NCBI RefSeq assembly: GCF_014284255.1
Contig: NZ_JACOFV010000003.1
Coordinates: 124,001 to 188,000, forward strand
Length of the DNA stretch: 64,000 nucleotides
Reading direction: 5' to 3'
Origin: Cognatundibacterium jejuense
GTDB lineage: Bacteria > Pseudomonadota > Gammaproteobacteria > Burkholderiales > Burkholderiaceae_D
The position numbers and the translations under genes were made by a program. Each line of letters begins with the position of its first letter. The first letter of the stretch is position 1. The notes below the pieces were generated by a model. That model had not been told where the DNA came from, ran no database searches, and saw only the letters and a list, made by a program, of their open reading frames with translations. Shown in pieces: positions 29,362 to 38,495 of this stretch.

Positions 29362-30627
29362 ATGGATATCAAGCATTACATGAATGACCTTGGCTTACGT
29401 GCCCGTGCTGCTTCCCGTGCAATGGCCAAAGCTGATACCGCAACAAAAAATACGGCTTTGCGCTTGATTGCCGCCGCGATACGGCGTGACGCTGCCGCTT
29501 TGCGTGCTGCAAACGAGCTCGATCTGGCTGCTGCTAAAGCTGCTGGTATGGAAGCTGCGATGCTGGATCGTCTTACCCTGTCCGATAAAGCCATCGCGAC
29601 GATGGCAGAAGGTCTGGAACAAATTATCAGTCTGGCGGATCCTATTGGTGAAATTTCAAACATGAAATATCGACCGACCGGTATACAAGTAGGACAAATG
29701 CGCGTTCCCTTAGGCGTAATTGGTATCATTTACGAAGCACGTCCTAATGTGACAGTTGACGCCGCTGGCTTATGTATTAAAAGTGGTAATGCAACTATTT
29801 TGCGTGGCGGTTCAGAAGCTATCCATTGCAATCAGGCACTTGCCAGGATTGTTAAAGAAGGTTTGATAGGTGCCGGTTTACCGCCAGATGCAGTACAGAT
29901 TGTCGAGACAACAGATCGTGCTGCGGTTGGCGAGTTGATCACCATGCCACAATACGTAGATGTAATTGTACCCCGCGGTGGTAAAGGCTTGATTGAGCGT
30001 TTGATGCGTGAAGCCACGGTGCCTATGATTAAACATCTGGATGGCATCTGTCATGTCTACATTGATGATAAAGCGGATCTGAAAAAAGCAATCGACGTCG
30101 CTTTCAATGCTAAATGTCATCGCTACGGTACCTGCAATACGATGGAAACTTTATTGGTCGCGCGTGGTATTGCGGCGCAGGTTTTGCCGGCATTAGGTGA
30201 GTTATACGCTAGCAAGCAAGTAGAATTACGTTGTGATGAAACTGCTGCACAGATTTTGGCTGCTTATCCGTATCTGACGAAAGCAACAGAGGCAGACTGG
30301 AGTACTGAATATCTGGCAGCAATTTTGTCGATCAAAGTGGTCGAAGACATAGATGAAGCGATTACCCACATCAATGACTATTCATCTAAACATACAGAAT
30401 CGATAATTACTGAAGATTACACGCGTGCTATGCGCTTTTTGCGTGAGGTAGATTCGGCCTCGGTGATGGTGAACGCATCGACGCGTTTTGCAGACGGATT
30501 TGAATATGGTCTCGGTGCAGAAATTGGCATCTCGAATGACAAATTACATGCACGTGGCCCGGTGGGTTTGGAAGGTTTAACATCCTTAAAATACGTGGTA
30601 TTTGGCCATGGTGAAGTCCGTCAATAA
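29362..30627 (+). CDS. proA: Gamma-glutamyl phosphate reductase
   Basis: Second step of proline synthesis, NADPH-dependent. 421 residues. Aldehyde dehydrogenase-like fold with [19 protein letters not shown], the catalytic Cys258 in [13 protein letters not shown], and the closing [21 protein letters not shown]. 200 nt separate it from holA. proC is at 52530 in this window; proB is not present. Confidence 0.96.
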   Translation: MDIKHYMNDLGLRARAASRAMAKADTATKNTALRLIAAAIRRDAAALRAANELDLAAAKAAGMEAAMLDRLTLSDKAIATMAEGLEQIISLADPIGEISNMKYRPTGIQVGQMRVPLGVIGIIYEARPNVTVDAAGLCIKSGNATILRGGSEAIHCNQALARIVKEGLIGAGLPPDAVQIVETTDRAAVGELITMPQYVDVIVPRGGKGLIERLMREATVPMIKHLDGICHVYIDDKADLKKAIDVAFNAKCHRYGTCNTMETLLVARGIAAQVLPALGELYASKQVELRCDETAAQILAAYPYLTKATEADWSTEYLAAILSIKVVEDIDEAITHINDYSSKHTESIITEDYTRAMRFLREVDSASVMVNASTRFADGFEYGLGAEIGISNDKLHARGPVGLEGLTSLKYVVFGHGEVRQ

Positions 30628-30652
30628 TTTTTGAAAGTACAGAAAGTAGATA

Positions 30653-31075
30653 ATGCTCTGGATTAAAGCTTTTCATATTTTGTTTGTGATTTCCTGGTTT
30701 GCTGGCTTATTTTATCTGCCACGCATTTTCGTTAATCTGGCGATGGAAAACGATGTTGCAACTACTGAGCGCTTATTGTTGATGGCGCGTAAGTTGTATC
30801 GCTTCATGACCGTTTTAGCCATTCCGGCGCTGGCATTAGGTTTATATTTGTGGCTGGTTATTGGTATTGGCAAAGGACCGGGTAATGGCTGGATGCATGC
30901 TAAATTAACTTGCGTGCTCTTGCTGATTGGCTACCACCACGCTTGCGGTAGCTTATTGAAGAAATTTGAAAAAGGTATGAATCAACGCAGCCATTTCTGG
31001 TTCCGTTGGTTCAATGAAGTGCCCGTGATTTTATTGTTGATCGTGTTAATCATGGTTGTAGTCAAACCATTTTAA
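30653..31075 (+). CDS. hemJ: Protoporphyrinogen IX oxidase HemJ (CopD-like membrane protein)
   Basis: Small integral membrane protein that oxidises protoporphyrinogen IX in bacteria lacking HemY/HemG. 140 residues with four membrane helices. The conserved N-terminal block has His8 (WIKAFHILFVISWFAGLFYLP), and the conserved Lys84 is in WMHAKL; both residues are required in studied HemJ proteins. Often annotated only as CopD family or UPF0093. It lies 25 nt after proA and ends at a strong terminator. Confidence 0.85.
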   Translation: MLWIKAFHILFVISWFAGLFYLPRIFVNLAMENDVATTERLLLMARKLYRFMTVLAIPALALGLYLWLVIGIGKGPGNGWMHAKLTCVLLLIGYHHACGSLLKKFEKGMNQRSHFWFRWFNEVPVILLLIVLIMVVVKPF

Positions 31076-31092
31076 GCAAGCTTTTGTAGGAC

Positions 31093-31130
31093 GGGTGCAA
31101 TCCGCGCTGCGATTGCCCCTGCCTTTTTTT
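31093..31130 (+). terminator. Terminator after hemJ
   Basis: Stem GGG-t-GCAATC (31093-31102) / GATTGC-CCC (31111-31119), extended by an AGG/CCT pair and followed by seven T. Confidence 0.8.
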
Positions 31131-31163
31131 GAACGGCAATTTGTGTTGATGTAATTTATTTAT

Positions 31164-31197
31164 CGTAACGACTCTTTCGTCGTTATGAAGGTTTTTT
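31164..31197 (+). terminator. Second terminator-like hairpin, ahead of rlmL
   Basis: CGTAACGAC (31164-31172) / GTCGTTATG (31179-31187, one G-T pair), loop TCTTTC, with a six-T run four bases later. It sits only 28-38 nt before the downstream start codon, so it could act as an attenuator. Confidence 0.5.
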
Positions 31198-31224
31198 GAT
31201 TTTTAACGGATAAAAGGTTCCCCC

Positions 31225-32436
31225 ATGACAAGACATTCCTATTTTTGTCCATGCCCACGCGGTATGGAAATCGCTCTTGCTGAAGAGTTGAATGAAATCG
31301 CTGCTCTTGGTAGCACGATGTCGGTACACAATCAGGTACCAGGTGGTGTGCATTGCTCGGGTAGTTTGCAAGATAGCTGGCGCATCAATTTGCATTCGCG
31401 CATTGCTTCCCGTGTGTTGATGCGTATGGCGCAATCGAGCTATGTCAATGAAAACGATATTTATGATCTGGTGTTAGAGCAGCCATGGGAAGATTGGTTT
31501 GGCTATCATCACACGATCCGCGTGGATGTGACCGCAGTCAAGTCACCGCTCAAGAGTCTGGAATTTACGACACTCAAAATCAAAGACGCAATCTGTGATC
31601 GTTTCCGTGATCAATTTACCCAACGCCCTTCGGTGAATACCAAAACGCCGGATATGCGTATCGTTGGTTTTATGGATGCGCGCAATTTTACAATTTACCT
31701 CGACACATCCGGTGAAGCCTTGTTTAAACGTGGATGGCGCATGGAAACTGGTGACGCGCCTCTGCGTGAAAATCTGGCCGCAGGCTTATTGCGTACCGCA
31801 GGCTGGAAACCGGGTGTGCCTTTGTTTGATCCTATGTGTGGCTCTGGCACCATTTTGATTGAAGCGGCGCAAATCCTCGCCGGTATCCCGCCAGGTTTGA
31901 AGCGTGAATTCGCTTTTGAGAAATTTCATCAATTTGATGAGACTGAATGGCAGGCGATTAAAGCGAGTGTCAAACCAAATCCCTTACCAGCTGAGCCAAG
32001 TATCTTTGGTAGCGATATTTCTGGTGATATGGTTGTGATGACCCGCAATAACTTGAACAAAGCCGGTATCCGCTTTGAAGTGCCGCTCAAGCAAATTGAA
32101 GCGCAAGAAATCAAAGCACCGACTACGCAGCCTGGTGTGTTACTGACTAACCCACCTTATGGTGAGCGTATCGGTGTTCGTGGTGATAGCACGCTGGAAA
32201 CGGATGAATTGGCCAAAGAATTTTTCACGGCATTTAGTTCAACATTGAAGCAACGCTTTGCTGGTTGGAGCGTGTTTTTATTCACTGCCGATTTAACTGT
32301 ACCAAAAATGTTGCGTTTAAAAGAATCTCGCAAAACGCCATTTTTCAACGGCGCACTAGAATGCCGTTTGTTCCGTTTTGATATGGTCGCAGGTTTCAAT
32401 CGTCGCGAGGAAGCGAAACCCAAAGAGCAGAATTAA
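31225..32436 (+). CDS. rlmL: THUMP-domain class I SAM-dependent RNA methyltransferase (RlmL type)
   Basis: Predicted 23S rRNA guanine-N2 methyltransferase (m2G2445 in E. coli RlmL). 403 residues correspond to the N-terminal half of the fused E. coli enzyme (702). THUMP domain at about 50-160, then the SAM domain with FDPMCGSGTILIEAA and the catalytic NPPYGER (N309). The shorter YpsC/RlmL-like form is usual in Burkholderiales. Two terminator-like hairpins lie between it and hemJ, so it is transcribed separately; a near-perfect terminator follows. Confidence 0.85.
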   Translation: MTRHSYFCPCPRGMEIALAEELNEIAALGSTMSVHNQVPGGVHCSGSLQDSWRINLHSRIASRVLMRMAQSSYVNENDIYDLVLEQPWEDWFGYHHTIRVDVTAVKSPLKSLEFTTLKIKDAICDRFRDQFTQRPSVNTKTPDMRIVGFMDARNFTIYLDTSGEALFKRGWRMETGDAPLRENLAAGLLRTAGWKPGVPLFDPMCGSGTILIEAAQILAGIPPGLKREFAFEKFHQFDETEWQAIKASVKPNPLPAEPSIFGSDISGDMVVMTRNNLNKAGIRFEVPLKQIEAQEIKAPTTQPGVLLTNPPYGERIGVRGDSTLETDELAKEFFTAFSSTLKQRFAGWSVFLFTADLTVPKMLRLKESRKTPFFNGALECRLFRFDMVAGFNRREEAKPKEQN

Positions 32437-32456
32437 TTTCAGCTTGTCTGGCTAGG

Positions 32457-32480
32457 TATCAATATCAATATCAATATCAA
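32457..32480 (+). repeat. TATCAA hexamer repeated four times
   Basis: Four exact copies of TATCAA, directly joined to the left arm of the following terminator. Confidence 0.9.
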
Positions 32481-32516
32481 AAACGGTCAGGTCTCAGCAG
32501 ACCTGACCGTTTTGCT
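32480..32516. terminator. Strong terminator after rlmL
   Basis: Perfect 15-bp stem, AAAACGGTCAGGTCT (32480-32494) / AGACCTGACCGTTTT (32499-32513), loop CAGC. Confidence 0.92.
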
Positions 32517-32587
32517 TTAGGCTTGAGGCCTGCTAGTTTTTGGGCTGTATTGCTCCAGTTATTTATCCTCATTACGGAGACCGCATT

Positions 32588-34075
32588 ATGTCTTTACATC
32601 ACATCGCTGATCAATTGAAATTAAAAGATAGCAACTTATTGCGTGACGCCGCTTTTATTAATGGGAACTGGTTAGTGAAAGACCAACGTTTTGAAGTGAG
32701 TAATCCTTCGACGCAACAAGTGTTGGCCCGGGTAAGCAATGTGACTGAGATCGATACGCATGACGCGATCGCCGCGGCGCAGGCGGCATTCCCTGCCTGG
32801 GCAGCGAAAACTGCAAAAGAACGTGCAGCCGTCATGCGTGTCTGGTTTGATTTGATGATACAGCACGCAGACGATTTGGCTGCCATCATGACGGCAGAAC
32901 AAGGCAAACCATTGGCGGAAGCAAAGGGTGAAGTGATTTACGGTGCCAGTTTTCTGGAATGGTTTGCCGAAGAAGCAAAGCGTGTTTCCGGTGATGTGAT
33001 GGCTTCAACCTGGACAGATAAGCGCATCATTGTGTTGAAGCAGCCTATCGGCGTTTGTGCTGCTATCACACCTTGGAATTTTCCGATTGCGATGATTACC
33101 CGCAAGGTCGCTCCAGCTTTAGCGGCTGGCTGTACCATCGTTATTAAGCCCGCAGAGCAAACTCCTTTGTCAGCGCTTGCTATGGTGGAGTTAGCGCAAC
33201 GTGCAGGTATTCCTGCTGGCGTGATCAACGTCTTGACTGCAGATGCTGAGCGCTCTATCGCTGTTGGTAAAGTGCTGTGCGATAGTCCGGTCGTACGTCA
33301 CTTATCATTCACTGGTTCCACGCCCGTCGGTCGTATTTTGATGCGTCAGTCATCACCAACAGTGAAGAAGCTTGCGTTAGAGCTTGGCGGTCATGCGCCG
33401 TTCATTGTATTTGATGATGCAGATTTAGATGCGGCGGTCGAAGGTGCTTTGCAATCGAAATTCAGAAATGCTGGCCAAACCTGTGTTTGTACCAATCGTT
33501 TCTATGTCCATGCTTCTGTTTATGATCAGTTTGTTGAAAAGCTGGCGACAGGCGCGAAAAAAATCCTGGTTGGCGACGGGTTTGTTACTGGCGTACAGCA
33601 GGGGCCGATGATTGATGCGCAAGCGATTTCGAAGGTGACTGAGCATGTGGCAGACGCGCAAACTAAGGGCGCACGTCTGGTTACTGGTGGTAAGCAGCAT
33701 ACCGCGGGGTCATTGTTTTATGAACCTACAGTTTTGTCCGATGTCACTCCTGCGATGTTGATCATGAATGAAGAAACTTTTGGTCCGGTGGCGGCGGTGG
33801 TCAAATTTACTTCCGAAGAAGAGGTCATTGCAGCCGCAAATGATACTGAATTTGGTCTGGCTTCGTATTTTTATTCACGTGATATTGGCCGGGTCTGGCG
33901 TGTCGCAGAAAAACTCGAATACGGTATGGTGGGTATTAACACTGGATTGATGTCGAATGAAGTAGCCCCGTTTGGTGGTGTTAAACAGTCAGGCTTAGGG
34001 CGCGAAGGCTCAAAGTATGGCATGGATGAATACCTCGAAATGAAGTACCTGTGTCTTGGCGGTATGGGAGTTTAG
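32588..34075 (+). CDS. gabD: Succinate-semialdehyde dehydrogenase (NADP+)
   Basis: Oxidises succinic semialdehyde to succinate (GABA and related catabolism). 495 residues from ATG 32588, with GGAGA about 9 nt upstream. The cofactor region is ITPWNFPIAMITRKVAPALAAG; LELGGHAPF leads to the active site GQTCVCTNR with Cys299 and, two residues on, Cys301, the redox pair typical of GabD. It ends with PFGGVKQSGLGREGSKYG. No gabT or GABA transporter is adjacent, so the physiological substrate could also come from other semialdehydes. Confidence 0.9.
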   Translation: MSLHHIADQLKLKDSNLLRDAAFINGNWLVKDQRFEVSNPSTQQVLARVSNVTEIDTHDAIAAAQAAFPAWAAKTAKERAAVMRVWFDLMIQHADDLAAIMTAEQGKPLAEAKGEVIYGASFLEWFAEEAKRVSGDVMASTWTDKRIIVLKQPIGVCAAITPWNFPIAMITRKVAPALAAGCTIVIKPAEQTPLSALAMVELAQRAGIPAGVINVLTADAERSIAVGKVLCDSPVVRHLSFTGSTPVGRILMRQSSPTVKKLALELGGHAPFIVFDDADLDAAVEGALQSKFRNAGQTCVCTNRFYVHASVYDQFVEKLATGAKKILVGDGFVTGVQQGPMIDAQAISKVTEHVADAQTKGARLVTGGKQHTAGSLFYEPTVLSDVTPAMLIMNEETFGPVAAVVKFTSEEEVIAAANDTEFGLASYFYSRDIGRVWRVAEKLEYGMVGINTGLMSNEVAPFGGVKQSGLGREGSKYGMDEYLEMKYLCLGGMGV

Positions 34076-34127
34076 TAAATGTATTACTAGCTAAGCTTCC
34101 CTGAGGATAGGTCAACCTAAATTGCCC

Positions 34128-34150
34128 GGGCGGAGCGATTTCCGCCCTAT
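34128..34150 (+). terminator. Weak terminator after gabD
   Basis: Stem GGGCGGA (34128-34134) / TCCGCCC (34141-34147), loop GCGATT, followed by TATTATTT rather than a clean T-run. Confidence 0.55.
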
Positions 34151-34178
34151 TATTTATCAAGTCATTGAATTGCTGCTT

Positions 34179-35414
34179 ATGCCATCGAATATCAAGCTCA
34201 GTAATGCGGGATTAGCCACTTTGCTGGCTGCGCTAGCGATGCTGGGACCGTTTTCCATCGATACCTATCTGCCCGCTTTCCCGAATATACAGGCTAGTTT
34301 GCAGGCAAGTGCTCTGGAAGTTCAGCAAACCCTCACTGCATATATGTTGTCTTTTGCCGTCATGACCTTGTGGCACGGTGCCTTGTCGGACTCGTTTGGT
34401 CGCAGAAATGTGATTTTAGTGGCGTTATTGGTTTTCTGTGTGGCCAGTTTTGGTTGTGCATCCGCACATAGTATTCATTATTTATGGGGTTTTCGGATTC
34501 TTCAAGGCGTGTCAGCGGGTGCCGGGATGGTAGTCGGAAGGGCGCTGATCCGTGACTTGTATTCTGGTGCTTCGGCTGAGCGTTTATTGTCGATGGTGAC
34601 CATGATTTTTTCGATTGCTCCTGCGATCGCGCCGATTTTAGGTGGTTGGATAGTCGGATTTTCGACCTGGCGTGGTATCTTTTTGTTGTTATTTGGATAC
34701 ACTGTGTTACTTTTTTTGGCTTGTTACAAATTTCTTCCGGAGTCTTTGCCGCGTGAGAACCGGCAAGAATTTAGTCCGGAGTTTCTTTGGAAAAGTTATT
34801 TGAAAGTATTTAAATCGCCGCTATTTCACTTGAAAGCAGGCACGATAGCCTTTAATTTTGGTGGCCTTTTTTTGTACATATCTTCTGCGCCCGTGTTCAT
34901 TACACAACATCTTAAATTGCGTGCAGATCAATTTGGTTGGCAGTTTATCCCTTCGGTTGCAGGGATATTTTTGGGTGCTTTAATGGCGAACAGACTGGCT
35001 GGAAAGATCTCAGTCTGGAAGCAAGTCAGCATTGGTTTTTGTTTTTTAATTGGGGCTTCTTTATTTAATGTAATCTTTAATTTTCTCTCGCAGCCTATCT
35101 TGTTTTGGTCAGTCATGCCCTTGTTCTTTTATACATTTGGCATGTCTTTGGTGGCACCAGGCGCAACTTTATTGGTATTGGATTTGTTCCCGACAATCCG
35201 TGGCATCGTAGCATCTTGTCAATCTGCAACAGTTACTTTGCTCGGGGCTATTATTGCTGGAATCGTCGCACCCGCTCTCGACCATTCCGCATTCAGTCTG
35301 GCACTAGGGCAGTTGGGATGCGCGTTAATAGGATCGATGCTGTGGTATACCGGTCGCATCTACTGGCGAGCAATAACAGCACAGAAGGAAAGTACCTTGG
35401 AAACAATTGGTTAA
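34179..35414 (+). CDS. Bcr/CflA family MFS drug:H+ antiporter
   Basis: Twelve-helix major facilitator exporter, 411 residues from ATG 34179 (an in-frame TTG at 34122 lies in the preceding hairpin and is unlikely). Family features: MLGPFSIDTYLPAFPNI in helix 1, the MFS loop GALSDSFGRRNVIL, and the motif C-like FRILQGVSAGAGMVVGRALIRD. Substrates in this family include bicyclomycin, chloramphenicol and sulfonamides; the specific substrate is unknown. It stands alone between gabD and the porin. Confidence 0.87.
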   Translation: MPSNIKLSNAGLATLLAALAMLGPFSIDTYLPAFPNIQASLQASALEVQQTLTAYMLSFAVMTLWHGALSDSFGRRNVILVALLVFCVASFGCASAHSIHYLWGFRILQGVSAGAGMVVGRALIRDLYSGASAERLLSMVTMIFSIAPAIAPILGGWIVGFSTWRGIFLLLFGYTVLLFLACYKFLPESLPRENRQEFSPEFLWKSYLKVFKSPLFHLKAGTIAFNFGGLFLYISSAPVFITQHLKLRADQFGWQFIPSVAGIFLGALMANRLAGKISVWKQVSIGFCFLIGASLFNVIFNFLSQPILFWSVMPLFFYTFGMSLVAPGATLLVLDLFPTIRGIVASCQSATVTLLGAIIAGIVAPALDHSAFSLALGQLGCALIGSMLWYTGRIYWRAITAQKESTLETIG

Positions 35415-35797
35415 ATGACAATCAAAGTCGCGGTTAAAAAGCTTAAAAGAAAATTTTTTTACCTCACTTGAAATGTTTCAGATATTCCTCATATCGCTTG
35501 TGCTATGCAGCAATCATAAAAATTGCCTATAATGTAGCCTTAAGCCGCGATAAATCAGTTTTTGTTTTTTTGAACTAATCCCGATTTGGCGTGTCTTTAA
35601 ATTGCAACGTTTTGTAAGACCTTGTTTTTATAGTAGTTTGATTTCATCAAAATGTCATTTTCAGCAGGTATCTTGGCATTTGTCATTGAATCAATGTTCG
35701 ATTCGAGGCTTTGAACAGACCTGCAATTCAGCTTTTTGCCGCGCTAGGGTTTTGTGCTGCAGCAAAAAAATTAACATTCATTTTTGGATACTAGACA
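35415..35797 (+). promoter_or_regulatory. 383-bp porin upstream region with likely long 5' leader
   Basis: No gene seen. An exact TATAAT is at 35528-35533, without a recognisable -35 at normal spacing. If used, it gives a leader of about 260 nt. The leader is AT-rich and ends with a palindrome TGCTGCAGCA (35755-35764) and a weak ribosome site before ATG 35798. Confidence 0.45.
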
Positions 35798-36847
35798 ATG
35801 AAAAAATCATTCCTCGCACTTGCTCTGATGAGTGCTTTCTCCGGTGCGGCATTCGCGCAATCTTCTGTAACTATCTACGGTATCGTAGACGTTGGCGTTC
35901 AAGGCTTGAGCAATGGTAACGGCAAACAAGCTAAAGTTGAAAGCGGCCAAGAATCTGGTTCCCGTTTGGGCTTCAAAGGTACTGAAGATCTGGGCGGCGG
36001 TTTGAAAGCTAACTTCGTATTGGAACAAGGTATCGCAGTTGATACTGGTGCATCTTCAGATAATTTGACATTCGGTCGTCGTTCTTTTGTTGGCTTGTCT
36101 GGTGATTTCGGTACAGTTAATCTGGGTCGCGATAAGACACCAACTTTCCAATTGTTCGATAACTTTGATCCGTTTGGTTCAGGCTTCATCAACAACGGTG
36201 GTGGTTTGAAAGCAATCTACTTCATCGGTGGTAAGTCTACAACAGCAACAACTGCTGCTAACACAACTGGCCGTGATAGCAATGCTGTGTTCTACTACAC
36301 ACCAGCTACATTGGGTGGTTTCTACGCTGTTGGCGAATATGCTGCTGGCGAACAAGCTGGTGACAACTCTGCTGGCCGTTCTTTGGGCGCGACTTTTGGT
36401 TATAAAGCTGATGGCTTGGACATCGCTTACAACTATGTTAAAGACAATGCTTACTCCGCAGCATTGGGTGTAAACGGTATCAAAGCTAACACTATCGCTG
36501 TTAACTACGATTTCGGCGTAGCTAAGCCAGTATTTATCTACCAAAAGAAATCTGATGACGCTGGCGTAAGCACTAAGTACATGACTGTGGGTGTAACTGC
36601 TCCAGTTGATGCAGCTGGTAAAGTTGTTGCTACTTTCACTAAAGTAACTGACGACACAGTGAAAGCTGGCTCTGCAATCGGTTCTGCTAAACAGTTCGCT
36701 GTTGGCTACCAATATGCATTGTCCAAGCGTACTGATTTGTACACAGCATATGCTCGTACAAACCAAGATGCACAATCTGCAATCGTTAACTCTAAAGCTG
36801 GCGCAAACATCAACGAATTAACTGCTGGCGTACGTCACCAGTTCTAA
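35798..36847 (+). CDS. Gram-negative general porin
   Basis: Outer-membrane trimeric beta-barrel for diffusion of small solutes, of the betaproteobacterial OmpC-like type. 349 residues. Signal peptide 1-20 (ends GAAFA before QSS), mature start SSVTIYGIVDVGV, then GSRLGFKGTEDLGGGLKA, the classic porin_4 opening, and a C-terminal Phe (GVRHQF) as required for BAM recognition. Codon use is strongly biased to GCT/GGT/AAC-type codons, consistent with very high expression. It has its own terminator. Confidence 0.95.
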   Translation: MKKSFLALALMSAFSGAAFAQSSVTIYGIVDVGVQGLSNGNGKQAKVESGQESGSRLGFKGTEDLGGGLKANFVLEQGIAVDTGASSDNLTFGRRSFVGLSGDFGTVNLGRDKTPTFQLFDNFDPFGSGFINNGGGLKAIYFIGGKSTTATTAANTTGRDSNAVFYYTPATLGGFYAVGEYAAGEQAGDNSAGRSLGATFGYKADGLDIAYNYVKDNAYSAALGVNGIKANTIAVNYDFGVAKPVFIYQKKSDDAGVSTKYMTVGVTAPVDAAGKVVATFTKVTDDTVKAGSAIGSAKQFAVGYQYALSKRTDLYTAYARTNQDAQSAIVNSKAGANINELTAGVRHQF

Positions 36848-36886
36848 TTGATTTCAGGCTTATGCCTGAAGCAATGAGTTGATAGA

Positions 36887-36915
36887 AAGAGCGGTCTTTT
36901 GACCGCTCTTTTTTA
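36887..36915 (+). terminator. Porin terminator
   Basis: Perfect stem AAGAGCGGTC (36887-36896) / GACCGCTCTT (36901-36910), TTTT loop, T-run after. A smaller hairpin TTCAGGC/GCCTGAA precedes it at 36853-36870. Confidence 0.93.
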
Positions 36916-37045
36916 TTTTCTTCGCTTTAAAGTCACATGAATATGCATGCGTACTTGATATGACATAAAAGCCGACAATTATTCGCAACTTTGACTTGCT
37001 TGATTTGTTACAATGACAGCACGTTTAGCTCAACAGGGTCTTGCC

Positions 37046-37498
37046 ATGAAAAAATCATTGAAACTGCGTTTAGGCTTGGTGTCTGGCATATTTGCTGTGT
37101 CTCTGGCAGGATTTGTCCACGCGCAGTCAACAACTAATAAAACTGAATTGGTGACGCCACCACCACCGCCACAATTGGAAGTGTTGGAAGAGGGCCCAGC
37201 AGCCGCTGACATGAAAGCGGGAAAGCCAGAGCAAAAAAATCAAGTTAAAGATATCCGCAATAATGCAGGAAAAGTCACCGAGGTGCAGGTGCAGTCTGGC
37301 GGTAGTCATTACGTGTTGAAAGCTGATCCGGAAATTGGCAATGCTCCAAAGGGGACTGCACAGGGAGACAACAACCGTGCTCCACAATGGACGATTTTGC
37401 AGTTTGGCGGTAAAAAAGAAAGTAAAGAAGTCGAACCTTTACCCGTTTTGCCACCAGCACCAACGCAAGCAGTTTCTGCGAGTTCTTCCGATAAATAA
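37046..37498 (+). CDS. DUF2782 domain-containing exported protein
   Basis: Small periplasmic protein of unknown function, 150 residues from ATG 37046 (an upstream in-frame ATG at 37013 would spoil the signal peptide). Signal peptide 1-26 (SLAGFVHA before QST), a Pro-rich stretch TPPPPPQ, then the DUF2782 core (about 65-125: VTEVQVQSGGSHYVLKADP, APQWTILQFGGK). It directly precedes thrB (31 nt), a recurring pair in Burkholderiales. No catalytic residues evident. Confidence 0.75.
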   Translation: MKKSLKLRLGLVSGIFAVSLAGFVHAQSTTNKTELVTPPPPPQLEVLEEGPAAADMKAGKPEQKNQVKDIRNNAGKVTEVQVQSGGSHYVLKADPEIGNAPKGTAQGDNNRAPQWTILQFGGKKESKEVEPLPVLPPAPTQAVSASSSDK

Positions 37499-37529
37499 TT
37501 TCTGACGGCTTCTTTTTTGCGATATATCA

Positions 37530-38495
37530 ATGGCAGTTTTTACACCTGTTACCCTGAATGACCTGAATTCATGGATAGATCAATTCCCGCTAGGGAAGGC
37601 GTTAGCAATCAAAGGTATTGCGTCTGGAATTGAAAATAGTAATTTTTTTATTACGACTGAAACCGGTGAATATGTTCTGACGATTTTTGAAAATCTGAGC
37701 TTTGAACAGCTACCATTTTATCTGAAATTAATGCGCCATTTGGCGGATCATGGCGTACTGGTGCCTGCGCCAGTCGCCAATGCCGATGGCGAATTGGTGG
37801 TGGCCTTGCATGGCAAGCCAGCATCGATTGTCAGTAAGCTTGAAGGCAGTTCGCAAATGGAGCCGCAAGCGTCCCATTGCGCGGAAGTCGGGCGCATGTT
37901 GGCGCGGATGCATCTTGCTGGCAAAGATTTTCCTTTGCATCAAAAGAATTTACGCGCATTAGATTGGTGGCACGCAACAACGCCTAAGGTACTGCCTTTC
38001 ATCTCGGATGAACTACAACATTTGCTGCGGGCAGAAGTGCATTTTCAGGATGCGTTTGATAGTACCCCGGTGTATCGTGCTTTGCCGCGTGGTCCGATTC
38101 ACGCTGATTTGTTCAGAAATAACGTCATGTTTGTTGGTGAACGACTGACCGGTTTTTTTGATTTTTATTTTGCTGGGTGCGATACCTGGATTTTTGACGT
38201 TGCCGTCACCGTAAATGACTGGTGTATCAATATTACTACCGGTGAACTCGATATTGTCCGGGTTCTGGCTATGTTGAATGCTTATCACGAGGTAAGGCCA
38301 TTCAGCAAAGAAGAAGCGATTGCATGGCAGCCTATGCTGCGTGCGGCAGCGTTAAGATTCTGGTTGTCGCGTCTGTATGATTATTACCAGCCGCGAGATG
38401 CAGAAATGTTGACGCCACATGATCCTGCCCATTTTGAGCGTATTCTGCGTTTGCGTGAATCTTTACCCGTCCCACCTTTGCCAGAAAATTTATGA
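37530..38495 (+). CDS. thrB: Homoserine kinase (APH-fold type)
   Basis: Phosphorylates homoserine in threonine synthesis. 321 residues. This is the aminoglycoside-phosphotransferase-like form: [22 protein letters not shown] (nucleotide/Lys region), [17 protein letters not shown] (catalytic HxDxxxxN), and [18 protein letters not shown] (metal-binding Asp). The stop overlaps the start of the next membrane protein gene by 4 nt (ATGA). Confidence 0.93.
   Translation: MAVFTPVTLNDLNSWIDQFPLGKALAIKGIASGIENSNFFITTETGEYVLTIFENLSFEQLPFYLKLMRHLADHGVLVPAPVANADGELVVALHGKPASIVSKLEGSSQMEPQASHCAEVGRMLARMHLAGKDFPLHQKNLRALDWWHATTPKVLPFISDELQHLLRAEVHFQDAFDSTPVYRALPRGPIHADLFRNNVMFVGERLTGFFDFYFAGCDTWIFDVAVTVNDWCINITTGELDIVRVLAMLNAYHEVRPFSKEEAIAWQPMLRAAALRFWLSRLYDYYQPRDAEMLTPHDPAHFERILRLRESLPVPPLPENL

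Noticed and set aside
32457..32480. Start of a CRISPR array
   Set aside because: Six-base units without spacers; no direct repeats of 24-40 bp anywhere in the window.
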